Of a DNA stretch of 64,000 nucleotides, positions 1-8,449 are shown one piece after another. The notes under the pieces were generated by a model. That model made no database searches and was not told the origin of the DNA. It saw only the letters and a list, made by a program, of their open reading frames with translations. The DNA lies in assembly GCA_963746185.1 (NCBI GenBank), contig CAVVAE010000004.1, positions 682,001 through 746,000 on the forward strand, read 5' to 3'. This DNA comes from CAVVAE01 sp963746185 (lineage in GTDB: Bacteria; Actinomycetota; Actinomycetes; Propionibacteriales; Nocardioidaceae). Each line of letters begins with the position of its first letter. Position 1 is the stretch's first letter. The position numbers and the translations under genes were made by a program.

Positions 1-166
1 GGGGCGATGGCTCGGGAGAAGCCGTGGGTTCGGACGACGTTGCTGGTCCCGACGAGTCCGAGGGCGTCGCCTGGTCGGGAGACTCGGAGTCCGTGCAAGC
101 GCTCGTCACGGCCGCCACCAGGGCGCCGTACACGACGAGGCGGGTGAACGCGGCGCAGAAGGTCAT
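1..166 (-). CDS. Lipoprotein, N-terminal fragment (cut by window edge)
   Basis: A minus-strand reading frame opens at the ATG at 166-164 and stays open to the window edge (55 codons). It begins MTFCAAFTRLV, continues through a hydrophobic stretch and reaches a lipobox-like TSAC at about residues 22-25. A Ser/Thr/Pro-rich linker follows, as is typical of exported actinobacterial lipoproteins just after the lipidated Cys. The mature domain lies outside the window, so the function is unknown. No clear Shine-Dalgarno is seen. The gene is divergent from the sigma factor gene. A coincidental open frame is possible, but the signal-peptide logic is good. Confidence 0.55.
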   Translation of the reverse strand, partial: MTFCAAFTRLVVYGALVAAVTSACTDSESPDQATPSDSSGPATSSEPTASPEPSP

Positions 167-233
167 GGCGCGACCAGTGTGCCTTGTACGACGTCTGGAC
201 GCCGAACAGAACCCGCTGTCAGGCGGTTGAGGG

Positions 234-261
234 TGCAACCTTTCGGCTCGCTCGATACGTC
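234..261 (+). promoter_or_regulatory. Candidate ECF-type promoter of the sigma factor gene
   Basis: TGCAACC (234-240) and CGATACGTC (253-261) place AACC and CGTC cores 17 bases apart. This matches the general AAC...CGTC layout of ECF sigma promoters. It lies just upstream of the sigma gene's AAGGAGG (271-277), so autoregulation is plausible but inferred. Confidence 0.4.
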
Positions 262-284
262 CTGGGGGCGAAGGAGGTACGGCA

Positions 285-857
285 ATGAGCGCTGCGACGG
301 CTGCCCCCGTCACGCGTCTAGGCTTGGCCGCTGTGAGCCCCGACCAGACCGCCGACTCGACGGAGGCGGACTTCGTCGAGTTCGTGCACGCGCGCCAACA
401 GACGCTGCTGCGGTTCGCCTACCTGCTCACCTCCAACCACCACACCGCTGAGGATCTCGTGCAGACTGCGCTGGCCAAGACCTACCTGTCGTGGGACAAG
501 TTGCGTGATCGTGGCGCACTCGACGCCTATGTCCGGCGGATCATCATCAACGAGAACGCCAGCATGTGGCGACGCGCCTGGAAGCGGAAGGAGCGGTCCT
601 CGAGTGAGCTTCCTGAGACCGGTGTCCACAACGCGGATACCGACAGCCGCGACGCGATGTGGCAGGTGATCCAGACCCTGCCCCCGAAACAACGCGCAAC
701 CGTCGTCCTCCGCTACTACGAGGACCTCAGCGAGGCGGAGACGGCCGCCGTCCTCGGCTGCTCTGTCGGCAACGTGAAGAGCCAGACCTCGCGGGCGATC
801 GCCGCGTTGCGCACGAGGTTGGCAGCCAATCCTGGTCTGCTGGGGCGTGAGTCATGA
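285..857 (+). CDS. SigE-family (ECF-like) RNA polymerase sigma factor
   Basis: A 190-residue sigma-70 family protein. Region 2 includes FVHARQQTLLRFAYLLTSN and the AEDLVQTALAKTYLSW stretch at about residues 47-75. Region 4 is at about 130-185, with LPPKQRATVVLRYYEDLSE and the HTH AAVLGCSVGNVKSQ. This is the layout of the actinobacterial SigE family of minimal extracytoplasmic-function sigma factors. The ATG follows a strong GAAGGAGG. About 30 residues precede region 2, so a later start is possible. Its stop overlaps the next ATG (ATGA), coupling it to a membrane protein that probably senses the signal or holds the sigma factor. The stimulus is unknown. Confidence 0.9.
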   Translation: MSAATAAPVTRLGLAAVSPDQTADSTEADFVEFVHARQQTLLRFAYLLTSNHHTAEDLVQTALAKTYLSWDKLRDRGALDAYVRRIIINENASMWRRAWKRKERSSSELPETGVHNADTDSRDAMWQVIQTLPPKQRATVVLRYYEDLSEAETAAVLGCSVGNVKSQTSRAIAALRTRLAANPGLLGRES

Positions 858-2101
858 GCGACCACCGCGACGACGTCAACCTCCACCTCAAGGCCGCCCT
901 GGAGCGCTACGCCGATGACGCCCCGCGGGTCGATCTTGCCGCGGGCGCCGTGAAGCGGGCGCGCCGGATCCGGATGCGTCGGCGGATCGGCGTTGGCGCT
1001 GCCGCGCTGGCCGTGGCCGCAGTCGCCGTACCGGTCGGCGCCACACTCATCGGCCACTCCGACAACCAGACCCCGGTCGCCGGCAAGACGGGAGCAACGT
1101 CGACCGATGGGGATACGCAGGCCGCACCCCAGGCCATCGACGTGTCCTTGCCCGAGCTGGCGCGAGGCGATGACCCGAGCGTGCCGTACGTCGGGGACGG
1201 CCAGTTCGTCGAGGACGGTCAAGCCGTGAGCATCTCGACGGACCACCCGGTGGTGGACGCGACCCGGCTCGCTGAGGGACCGGTGATCTGGCACTACAAG
1301 CCGGGGAGCGCGGTCCTCGACTACGACACGTCAGTACGGGCCAGCGTTCTGCCTCGCGGCACCAGCGCATCAAACCCCGCGATCGACTCCAACGGTTCCG
1401 CGGCTTGGGCCATCGCGAACATCCCCCTCAACCATCAGCGCGCCGGCGTCGAGATGCTGGTGTACACCGACTCACTCACGGACCCCGGTGTCGCGAAGTA
1501 CGCCGAAGTCGACCCGCTGTCGGTCAGGCAGGTGCTGGCCGCCCATGAGGGGACCGTCGTGTTCAATGCCAGAGACGACGATGGCATCCAGGTGGTCGGA
1601 CGCGCGGACATGACCGCCTCCGCACCCGCGCAAGTCGAACAGCCGTGGCCCGACGTCGCTTCGCTCACCGCGGTGAGCCTGCAGGCTGGTTTGATGGCTG
1701 GCCGCACGTCCGACATGACGGGCCCGCAACACAACTGCGCCGCAATGCTGTCGTACGGCGACGCGTCGGAGCTGTGGCGCACCTGCAACTGGATCCCGTT
1801 GGAGTTCTCAGGCGATGGCAGCCGCGTCTACGCGATCGCCAAGAGTACGGAAGGTTTTGGCCCTCGCCTGGTCGCTGTGCTCGACTCCAGTTCCGGTGAG
1901 GTGCTGCAGCAGTTCACCACGCAGGGGACGTTCGGCCGCGCAACGTTCGAGGGTGATGCGCTCGACATCGTCACTGTCCAAGACGGCAAGGCCGCCATCG
2001 TGCGTTGCTCGAGCGACGGCGACTGCGAGCTCGCGACCGACCCATTGCCTGCGGCCGCCGACTCGCTGGTCGAGCCCTACCAGCTCACCGCCAACCCCTG
2101 A
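854..2101 (+). CDS. Membrane-anchored protein partnered with the sigma factor
   Basis: A 415-residue protein. The N-terminal cytoplasmic segment (about 1-43, basic RRARRIRMRRR before the membrane) is followed by one transmembrane helix (about 46-66) and a large extracytoplasmic part. The latter resembles a beta-propeller or other repeat fold and includes paired Cys in HNCAAML and WRTCNW and later CSSDGDC. Position and topology suggest an anti-sigma or signal-sensing role for the coupled SigE-family factor, although no ZAS zinc motif is visible. The same arrangement recurs at 30882-32565. The product is otherwise unrecognised. Confidence 0.75.
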   Translation: MSDHRDDVNLHLKAALERYADDAPRVDLAAGAVKRARRIRMRRRIGVGAAALAVAAVAVPVGATLIGHSDNQTPVAGKTGATSTDGDTQAAPQAIDVSLPELARGDDPSVPYVGDGQFVEDGQAVSISTDHPVVDATRLAEGPVIWHYKPGSAVLDYDTSVRASVLPRGTSASNPAIDSNGSAAWAIANIPLNHQRAGVEMLVYTDSLTDPGVAKYAEVDPLSVRQVLAAHEGTVVFNARDDDGIQVVGRADMTASAPAQVEQPWPDVASLTAVSLQAGLMAGRTSDMTGPQHNCAAMLSYGDASELWRTCNWIPLEFSGDGSRVYAIAKSTEGFGPRLVAVLDSSSGEVLQQFTTQGTFGRATFEGDALDIVTVQDGKAAIVRCSSDGDCELATDPLPAAADSLVEPYQLTANP

Positions 2102-2108
2102 CCTCGGC

Positions 2109-3164
2109 TTAGGCGACGACGGTGGTCAACGGCATCGACGAGTCAGCGGGGATATCCAGAGCCGACGGGTGGCGCCCTCGTCGTACGAGCTCAGAACCCA
2201 GGGCAGCGACCATCGCGCCGTTGTCGGTGCACAGGCCGGGTCGCGGCACGCGTACGACGATGCCGTGTTTGTCGGCCCGCTCCTCTGCCAGTGCCCGGAG
2301 TCGAGAGTTGGCCGCCACCCCGCCTCCAATGACGAGGTGCTCCGCGCCCGACGTCGTACACGCGTCGATCGCCTTGCGGGTGAGGACGTCGCACACCGCC
2401 TCCTGGAACGATGCGGCAACGTCGGCGACCGGCACCGGCTCTCCCGACCGTTCGCGGGCCTCGACCCAGCGCGCCACCGCGGTCTTCAGCCCACTGAACG
2501 AGAAATCGAAGCGATGGCGCTCGAGGTCGCGGCCGCCGGTGAGCCCTCGTGGGAAGTCGATCGTCACTTCACCGCCTTTGCGCGCACTCCGATCGATGTG
2601 TGGGCCGCCTGGGAACGGCAGGCCGAGCAGCCGGGCCACCTTGTCGAACGCCTCTCCGGCCGCGTCGTCGACGGTGGCCCCCATCGGGGCGACGCCTGCG
2701 GTGACGTCCTCGACGAGGAGCAGACTCGAATGTCCCCCACTGACCAGCAGGGCCACGCACGGCTCGGGCAGCGGACCGTGTTCGAGCTGGTCGACAGCGA
2801 CGTGCGCGGAAAGGTGGTTGATGCCGTAGAGCGGCTTGCCGAGCGTGAGAGCCAACGTCTTTGCGGCGGCTACGCCCACCAGCAGCGCACCGGCCAACCC
2901 CGGGCCTGCCGTGACGGCGATGGCGTCGATGTCGGCCAGACCGACACCTGCATCGCGGCAGGCGCGTTGGATGGTCGGGACCATCGCCTCGAGGTGAGCA
3001 CGACTCGCGACCTCGGGGACGACGCCACCGAACCGCGCATGCTCCTCGACACTGGAGGCCACGGCGTCAGCCAGCAGGTCGTTGCCGCGCACCAGCCCGA
3101 CGCCCGTCTCATCGCACGACGTCTCGATCCCCAGCACGAGAGGTAGGTCTGCCACGTCAGCCAT
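2109..3164 (-). CDS. tsaD: tRNA N6-adenosine threonylcarbamoyltransferase TsaD
   Basis: A 351-residue TsaD/Kae1/YgjD protein. It transfers threonylcarbamoyl from threonylcarbamoyl-AMP to A37 of ANN-decoding tRNAs (t6A). LGIETSCDET opens the ASKHA fold, metal-binding His117 and His121 lie in NHLSAH, and the C-terminal motifs IGGGVAANSRLR and CTDNGAMVA are intact. Length is typical. The start overlaps the rimI stop by 8 bases, within the cluster tsaE-tsaB-rimI-tsaD. It converges on the sigma-partner gene with 7 bases between stops. Confidence 0.97.
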   Translation of the reverse strand: MADVADLPLVLGIETSCDETGVGLVRGNDLLADAVASSVEEHARFGGVVPEVASRAHLEAMVPTIQRACRDAGVGLADIDAIAVTAGPGLAGALLVGVAAAKTLALTLGKPLYGINHLSAHVAVDQLEHGPLPEPCVALLVSGGHSSLLLVEDVTAGVAPMGATVDDAAGEAFDKVARLLGLPFPGGPHIDRSARKGGEVTIDFPRGLTGGRDLERHRFDFSFSGLKTAVARWVEARERSGEPVPVADVAASFQEAVCDVLTRKAIDACTTSGAEHLVIGGGVAANSRLRALAEERADKHGIVVRVPRPGLCTDNGAMVAALGSELVRRGRHPSALDIPADSSMPLTTVVA

Positions 3165-3648
3165 TCTGCCCGCCGTGATCTGAAGGCCTCATCATCACGA
3201 GTGCGTCGACGTCATCGGGGTAGTAGCGCGGTCTGCGGTCGATCTCCTCGAAACCTTCCTTCGCGTAGAGCTCGATGGCTGCCGCGTTGTCTGCGGCGAC
3301 CTCGAGCATCACGCGCTCGCAGGACCGTCGGTCGGCCTCATCGATCAGCTTGCGCAAGAGTGCCGTCGCCAAGCCGCGGCGTCGGTGGTGCGGGGTCACG
3401 GCAACGCGCTGGATGTCGGCCACCGCTCCGACGTACCACCCGATCGCGTAGCCGACGATCCGCTGCTGCTCGCCTGAGTCGGCGTCGGACTCGGCAGCCT
3501 CAGCGACCACGATGAAACGGCTGTCGCCCAACGCCTCGAACTCCGCCTCGACCGCGCGAGGCGACCAGGCCGACAGGCCGAGGAGCTCGAACTCGAGTAC
3601 AGCGACGGCGTCGAGATCTGTGGACCGGGCGGCCCGGATCGAGCTCAT
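3157..3648 (-). CDS. rimI: Ribosomal-protein-alanine N-acetyltransferase RimI
   Basis: A 163-residue single-domain GNAT. The acetyl-CoA loop RRRGLA is at residues 89-94, followed by the LEVAADNAAAIELYAKEGF motif typical of RimI. It N-acetylates the exposed N-terminal residue of proteins, classically S18. The ATG overlaps the tsaB stop (ATGA). RimI between tsaB and tsaD is a conserved bacterial arrangement, which supports the name more strongly than the fold alone. Confidence 0.9.
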   Translation of the reverse strand: MSSIRAARSTDLDAVAVLEFELLGLSAWSPRAVEAEFEALGDSRFIVVAEAAESDADSGEQQRIVGYAIGWYVGAVADIQRVAVTPHHRRRGLATALLRKLIDEADRRSCERVMLEVAADNAAAIELYAKEGFEEIDRRPRYYPDDVDALVMMRPSDHGGQNG

Positions 3649-4274
3649 AGCACGCGCTTTCGCTGTCCAGGCGCGACGGCGTCGGGTCGCCGCAGGTACA
3701 ACGGCTCTGGCGGCAGCAGCTCGACCGAACCCGCGATGACGACGCGCGCGAGGTCGGCGGCGCTGGGGTTTTCTGGTGGGATCGCGACCGGAAACGCATC
3801 CGGATAGAGCAAGGCGCCACGACCAGCCACCGATCCTTCGAACGCGACATCAGCCGGATGGTCGACGGCCGGCGGTGAGGTGCGCTTTCCCTCGCCGTCG
3901 TACGACGCCCAGTAGACCTCCTTGCGGCGAGCGTCGGTGGCCACGCGGAAGCCCTCGGGCTCGCCGCTGACCGCAGCTGCCAACACGTCGAGGGTGCACA
4001 CGCCGTCGAGCGGTATGCCGAGCACGGCCGCCATCGTCCGCGCGGTGATGATCCCCACCCGCAAACCCGTGAAGGGGCCAGGCCCGACGCCGACGGCTAT
4101 CCGAGTCAGGTCGCGCGGCGTGGCGTCGGCGCCGGCGAACACTTTCTGGATGCCGGGCGCGAGCAGCTCGCCATGACGAAGCGCGTCGACGACCGTGGAC
4201 TCGGCGACAACGTGCGTCCCGTCATGCAGGGCGACGGTGACGGCGTGGGTGGCTGTGTCGAAAGCGAGCAGCAT
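3645..4274 (-). CDS. tsaB: t6A biosynthesis protein TsaB
   Basis: A 209-residue TsaB (YeaZ), the non-catalytic ASKHA partner that bridges TsaD and TsaE. LLAFDTAT at the N-terminus and GVGPGPFTGLRVG at about 62-74 are family hallmarks. It lies 12 bases after the TsaE-fusion stop and overlaps rimI by ATGA, consistent with one polycistronic unit. Confidence 0.95.
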   Translation of the reverse strand: MLLAFDTATHAVTVALHDGTHVVAESTVVDALRHGELLAPGIQKVFAGADATPRDLTRIAVGVGPGPFTGLRVGIITARTMAAVLGIPLDGVCTLDVLAAAVSGEPEGFRVATDARRKEVYWASYDGEGKRTSPPAVDHPADVAFEGSVAGRGALLYPDAFPVAIPPENPSAADLARVVIAGSVELLPPEPLYLRRPDAVAPGQRKRVL

Positions 4275-4286
4275 CTCGCGGTCAGC

Positions 4287-5240
4287 CTAGGGCGCGGAAG
4301 CGGGCAGAGCGCTGCCGGTGGCGAGCAACGTGGACCGGACCCCGGCCCCGAACCAGCGGGCGCCGACCGGCACGACCGTGACCGTACGGCGCTCGTCGCC
4401 GCTCTCCCCTTGGCTTCGGGCGAGGTGGACGCGCAACCGATCATCAGAGAGCGCCTCGGCGATCCCGCCACCCCACTCCACCACCGTCACGGCGTCTTCC
4501 ACGTAGGCATCGAGGTCGAGGTCGTCGAGCTCGGCCTCGTCACCGAGTCGGTAGGCATCCACATGCACCAACGCCGGACCATCGACCAACGACGGATGCA
4601 CCCGAGAGATGACGAACGTCGGCGATGTCACGTCCCCTCGGATGAGAAGGCTCTCACCCAGGCCCTGGGTCAACGTGGTCTTGCCCGCGCCGAGCTCGCC
4701 CGTCAGGAGCACCACGTCGCCGGCACGGCACACGCGGGCGAGGCGCGCGCCGATCGCGCGAGTGTCGTCGGCTGTGTCGGCACCGAGTTCGAGGGGCAGG
4801 GCCTTCCCGAACGTCACGTCGGTGCCGTTGTGGGTGAGCTCGCTGTAGCCCCGGCGCTCCCAGAACACCACAGTGGCGGGCAGCTCGGTTCGCGCCTTCA
4901 GCTTGATGTCGTCGTAGCCACGTGCGGCCGCGATCTCCTCGGCCACACCGACGATGGCGGAGGCGACGCCGCGCGACTGGAAGTGCGGGACCACGCTGAC
5001 CCGACGCATCGCCAGCGCCGTACCTGCGTCGTCGAACAACACTGCACCTGCAGGCTCGTCATCGACCCAGCAGAGGACCCCACCGTGCGTGCCGAGTGCG
5101 TCGGCCACCGAAGCCGTCGTCTCCGACAACGCGGTGCTGGGCGGGTTGAGCCGGGGTCGCGGTCCGAAGGCCGCATGGATCACGTCGCGCACCCGTTCGG
5201 CGTCGTCCGCGCCCGCCTCCACCACCCGGAGATCACTCAC
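4287..5240 (-). CDS. tsaE: GNAT-TsaE fusion: acetyltransferase domain plus t6A ATPase
   Basis: A 317-residue protein, about twice a normal TsaE. Residues 1-150 form a GNAT-like domain (RRVSVVPHFQSRGVA acetyl-CoA loop at about 79-93, then VVFWERRGYSEL). Residues 155-300 are TsaE, with Walker A GELGAGKTT at 181-189, SPTFV at 206-210, HVDAYRL at 226-232 and VVEWGGGIAEAL at 253-264. The TsaE half drives TsaB-TsaD cycling in t6A synthesis. The GNAT substrate is unknown. The reading frame runs unbroken through the junction, so this is a real fusion in the sequence. It starts 2 bases after the hydrolase stop. Confidence 0.93.
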   Translation of the reverse strand: MSDLRVVEAGADDAERVRDVIHAAFGPRPRLNPPSTALSETTASVADALGTHGGVLCWVDDEPAGAVLFDDAGTALAMRRVSVVPHFQSRGVASAIVGVAEEIAAARGYDDIKLKARTELPATVVFWERRGYSELTHNGTDVTFGKALPLELGADTADDTRAIGARLARVCRAGDVVLLTGELGAGKTTLTQGLGESLLIRGDVTSPTFVISRVHPSLVDGPALVHVDAYRLGDEAELDDLDLDAYVEDAVTVVEWGGGIAEALSDDRLRVHLARSQGESGDERRTVTVVPVGARWFGAGVRSTLLATGSALPASAP

Positions 5241-5242
5241 GG

Positions 5243-6322
5243 CTACTCATCAAGAGCCGCCGCTCGTTCGACCAGCTGCCGAAGCGTCTTCGTGACTTCG
5301 TCGTGGCATTCGAGGATCACCATGTGCCCGGCTTCAGGGAGCTCGACCAACTCAGCGGGGCCGATCTGCTCCGCCAGCCGGCTGTTGTGCTCGTACGGGG
5401 TGATCGCGTCACGGCCCCCCGCAATCACGACCGTCGGGACCTTCGAGAGGGCGGCCAACGCGGCGTACTTGTCATGTGTGTCGATGCCCGGGAAGAACTC
5501 AGCTACCACGTCGAATGGGGTGGCGGCGAGCATCTCGTCGGTGAAGTCGACGTACTCCTGCGGCACCTCGGTGCCGAAAGCCAGCTTCCGAGTGACCACG
5601 AACCCGATGTCGGATCCCACCCGTCGGCCTCGTTCCACGAGTCGCGGTGCCCGCGCCATGGTGGCCATCACTGCCGGCGAAAGCCGCTGCAGCAACCGCC
5701 CCGGCATGCCGGGCAGCCCGAGGGTCGACGCCTGCAGGCCACCGGCGCTCGTCGAGATGAACCCGACGCCGGCGACGCGATCTCCGAAGAGTTCCGGTTG
5801 CTGCTCGGCGAGCGCCATGATCGTCATGCCGCCCATGGAATGACCGATCAAGATCACCGGCCCGTCGGGGACCAGTTGATCGAGTACGGCGGCGAGGTCG
5901 CGGCCGAGCTGGTCGATCGTGGAGTGCTCGGGGCGCGATCGGTCCGACCGGCCGTGGGAGCGCTGGTCGTAGAACACCATCCGGTAGTCCCCACGTAGCG
6001 CCTCGCGTTGGAAGTGCCAGCAGTCGAGGTTGAGCGCATATCCGTGCGCGAACACCAAGGTGGGCTTCGGTGGTGCCTTGGTCCGGCGCTTCTTCGGTGG
6101 GGCTTGAGGCTCGTCGATCTCGGCATACAGCGGTAGCCCGTCGTCGGCGGTCACCGTGCGACGGTCACCGCGCAACGACCCGAACGGAACTTCTGCGGCC
6201 GCCCGTCGCCGCGCGACGAGCTTGCGTTCGGCGAGGACGCCCGCTGCCGCGCCGGCAGCGACGACGCCGATGGCCGCGCCCGCCAGGCCGGCGTACTTCC
6301 TGGTCGTGCTGGCTCGACTCAC
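5243..6322 (-). CDS. Alpha/beta hydrolase with N-terminal membrane anchor
   Basis: A 359-residue alpha/beta hydrolase. An Ala/Gly/Val-rich helix at about 10-30 is a likely membrane anchor or signal. The oxyanion region is HGYALN (93-98), the nucleophile is Ser162 in GHSMGG, and Asp in GGRDAITPYEHN and His in EAGHMVIL complete the triad. The substrate is unknown (esterase or lipase-like). It overlaps the alr stop by ATGA, and an alr-hydrolase-tsaE order is common in Actinobacteria. A Lys/Pro-rich insert (PPKKRRTKAPPKP) follows an early beta strand. Confidence 0.9.
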   Translation of the reverse strand: MSRASTTRKYAGLAGAAIGVVAAGAAAGVLAERKLVARRRAAAEVPFGSLRGDRRTVTADDGLPLYAEIDEPQAPPKKRRTKAPPKPTLVFAHGYALNLDCWHFQREALRGDYRMVFYDQRSHGRSDRSRPEHSTIDQLGRDLAAVLDQLVPDGPVILIGHSMGGMTIMALAEQQPELFGDRVAGVGFISTSAGGLQASTLGLPGMPGRLLQRLSPAVMATMARAPRLVERGRRVGSDIGFVVTRKLAFGTEVPQEYVDFTDEMLAATPFDVVAEFFPGIDTHDKYAALAALSKVPTVVIAGGRDAITPYEHNSRLAEQIGPAELVELPEAGHMVILECHDEVTKTLRQLVERAAALDE

Positions 6323-7512
6323 CGCGTCAGTCTCCCGCCGCGCTCAGCAAGCTCACCTCGGTAGCTGCGGGGCACCCGCGAGCCGATCCGCGTCACGATC
6401 TCGTACCCGATGGTCTCGGCTGCCTGCGCCCAGTCGTGTGCGCTCGGTTCGCCACGTGCAGGATCGCCGAAGATCACCGCTGAGTCGCCGGCGACGGCGG
6501 GCGCCTCACCGACGTCGAGGACGAACTGGTCCATGCAGACCCGACCCGCGATCGTGTGAGTCTGGCCGTTGAGCAATACAGGTCCTCGGTTGGAGGCGTG
6601 TCGGGGGATGCCGTCGCCGTACCCGACGGGCACGAGCGCCAGCCGCGTCTCGCGGTCGGTGACATACGCATGGCCGTAGGACACGCCTTGCCCTGCGTGC
6701 ACCTGCTTGACGAGAGCGAGCTGGACGCGGAGTGTCATCACCGGCCGAAGCGGCACTGGGCTCGTGCCATCGGCGAAGGGCGAGACCCCGTAGACGGCAA
6801 TTCCAGGTCGCACCATCGAGAACCACGTGTCGGGACTGGCTAGCACGCCGCCGGAGTTGGCGAGGTGGATGTGCTGCGGTTCCAGGCCGGAGTCGAGGGC
6901 GTAGCCGACCGCTTTGTCGAACTCCGCCGTCTGTGCGGCGATGGACGGATGACCGGGCTCGTCGGAGCGCGCCAGGTGTGACCAGACACCGGTGATGTCG
7001 ACGCTGCCCTGGTCGCGCAACGCCAGTGCCTCTTCGATGAGTGCTGCCCAGTCATCGGGGTGCGCGCCACCGCGTCCGAGCCCGGAGTCGACTTTGAGCT
7101 GTACGGCGGCGGGTATCCCGGCCTGCCGCGCCGCATCGGCAATCGCCCGCAACTGGTCGACGGAGTACGCCGACACCTCGACAACAGCACGAACCGCCTC
7201 GTCGTACCGCTCCCCCGGAACCGCCAACCAGGAGAGGATCGGACCGGTATCACCGGCTGCGCGGAGCTGCAGGGCCTCGTCGAGCAGTGCCACACCCAGC
7301 CACCCTGCACCGCCTGCCCGGGCCGCCCGTGCCGACTCGATGATGCCGTGGCCGTAGCCGTCAGCCTTCACCACGGCCATCACGTCGCGGCCGCCGACAT
7401 GGGTGCGCAGCGCGGCAACGTTGGCGCTCAGCGCGTCGAGGTCGACGACTGCCTCGGCACGCGGACGTGCGCCCACGTGGGACTTCGGGCTCTCAGCGGC
7501 AGCGGCAGTCAT
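6319..7512 (-). CDS. alr: Alanine racemase
   Basis: A 397-residue fold-III PLP enzyme that interconverts L- and D-alanine for peptidoglycan. The PLP lysine is Lys49 in VVKADGYGHG. The catalytic Tyr region is GVSYGHAYVTD, and VGYGDGIPR and the C-terminal GRVCMDQF are intact. Length is about 20 residues above the family mean because of an N-terminal extension (MTAAAAESPK). Its neighbours glmM, glmS and nnr fit the cell-wall gene set. Confidence 0.96.
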   Translation of the reverse strand: MTAAAAESPKSHVGARPRAEAVVDLDALSANVAALRTHVGGRDVMAVVKADGYGHGIIESARAARAGGAGWLGVALLDEALQLRAAGDTGPILSWLAVPGERYDEAVRAVVEVSAYSVDQLRAIADAARQAGIPAAVQLKVDSGLGRGGAHPDDWAALIEEALALRDQGSVDITGVWSHLARSDEPGHPSIAAQTAEFDKAVGYALDSGLEPQHIHLANSGGVLASPDTWFSMVRPGIAVYGVSPFADGTSPVPLRPVMTLRVQLALVKQVHAGQGVSYGHAYVTDRETRLALVPVGYGDGIPRHASNRGPVLLNGQTHTIAGRVCMDQFVLDVGEAPAVAGDSAVIFGDPARGEPSAHDWAQAAETIGYEIVTRIGSRVPRSYRGELAERGGRLTR

Positions 7513-7593
7513 GTCGCCGCCATTGTGTCAAAGCAGGACGTGCCTACCCGCCCGTGCATCCTCCGGTGGGCGGGGTTACGGGCAGGCCAGCGG

Positions 7594-8373
7594 TCAGGCG
7601 AACGTCCAGACGACGGCGACCGTGACCTTCAGGGCGGACTCGCCGGCGCGGATCGGCACGGACGACTCATCAAGCGACCTTGCCGCCGTGTCGTAGGCCA
7701 ACGGGTACGGCCGGGGCTGGCTCGCGTTGACCTCGCGGATCGAGATGGCGTCACCGAGCTCGCGGCCGGCAGCGTCGGCGTACTCCTCGGCCTTGGTCAT
7801 CGCCTGGTCGATCGCGTCGGCTCGCGCCTTCTTCATCAGCGCTTCCTTGTCGCCGATCTGCAGCTTGATCCCACTGATCCGGATGTCGTTGCCACCAGCA
7901 GCGGCGGCAGCGCTCAGCACCTTGCCGGAGCCGTCCAACGAGTCCACGAGGACGCTCAGGCGTTGGGAAGCTGAGTAGCCGGTGATCACCGGAGGGCCTT
8001 CGACGGAATAGTCATAGTTGGGGTGAATCGACAGGCCGGTGGTCTGCAGGTTCTCGTGGTCGACGCCGTTCGACTCGAGAGCGTTGAAGATGCGGCGAGT
8101 CGTGGCGTTGGCCTTCGCGAGGGCGCTCGAAACGTCAGACCCTTCGGATTCAACCGCCACCTGGAACGCCAGTTGGTCTGGCACACCGGTCGCATCGCCC
8201 GTACCCATCATCACGATCGTCGGGGTCTTTGCAGACGTGGTGTCCTCAGCGACCGCTGCCGCTCCCCCGCCACTGTCGTGGAGGGACCCGATGAAATAGG
8301 CCATCAGCAGAGCAACGGCCACCCCCAAACTGATCACCATGGTCCTGACACTGACCGTCACCTTCGTATCCAC
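7594..8373 (-). CDS. SIMPL (DUF541) domain protein, membrane-anchored
   Basis: A 259-residue protein with one N-terminal transmembrane helix (about 12-30, VISLGVAVALLMAYFIGSL) and an exported SIMPL/DUF541 domain (MGTGDATGVPDQLAFQV through LKVTVAVVWTF). Family members are periplasmic or secreted proteins of poorly defined function, some linked to oxidative stress. It sits alone between nnr and alr, with about 80-base gaps on both sides. No catalytic residues are evident. Confidence 0.85.
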   Translation of the reverse strand: MDTKVTVSVRTMVISLGVAVALLMAYFIGSLHDSGGGAAAVAEDTTSAKTPTIVMMGTGDATGVPDQLAFQVAVESEGSDVSSALAKANATTRRIFNALESNGVDHENLQTTGLSIHPNYDYSVEGPPVITGYSASQRLSVLVDSLDGSGKVLSAAAAAGGNDIRISGIKLQIGDKEALMKKARADAIDQAMTKAEEYADAAGRELGDAISIREVNASQPRPYPLAYDTAARSLDESSVPIRAGESALKVTVAVVWTFA

Positions 8374-8449
8374 CGTGCATCACTCCTGGCTGCGCTCGTC
8401 GATTGCCGATCTGACGCGGCGCACGCGATGACGGTTCCCGCGCAGGAAG

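Noticed and set aside
1815..3146. 443-codon plus-strand open frame
   Set aside because: Antisense to tsaD; Arg/Pro-rich translation without family motifs. High GC makes long shadow frames common.
4173..5843. 556-codon plus-strand open frame
   Set aside because: Antisense to tsaE and the hydrolase gene; no domain pattern and its opposite strand is clearly coding.
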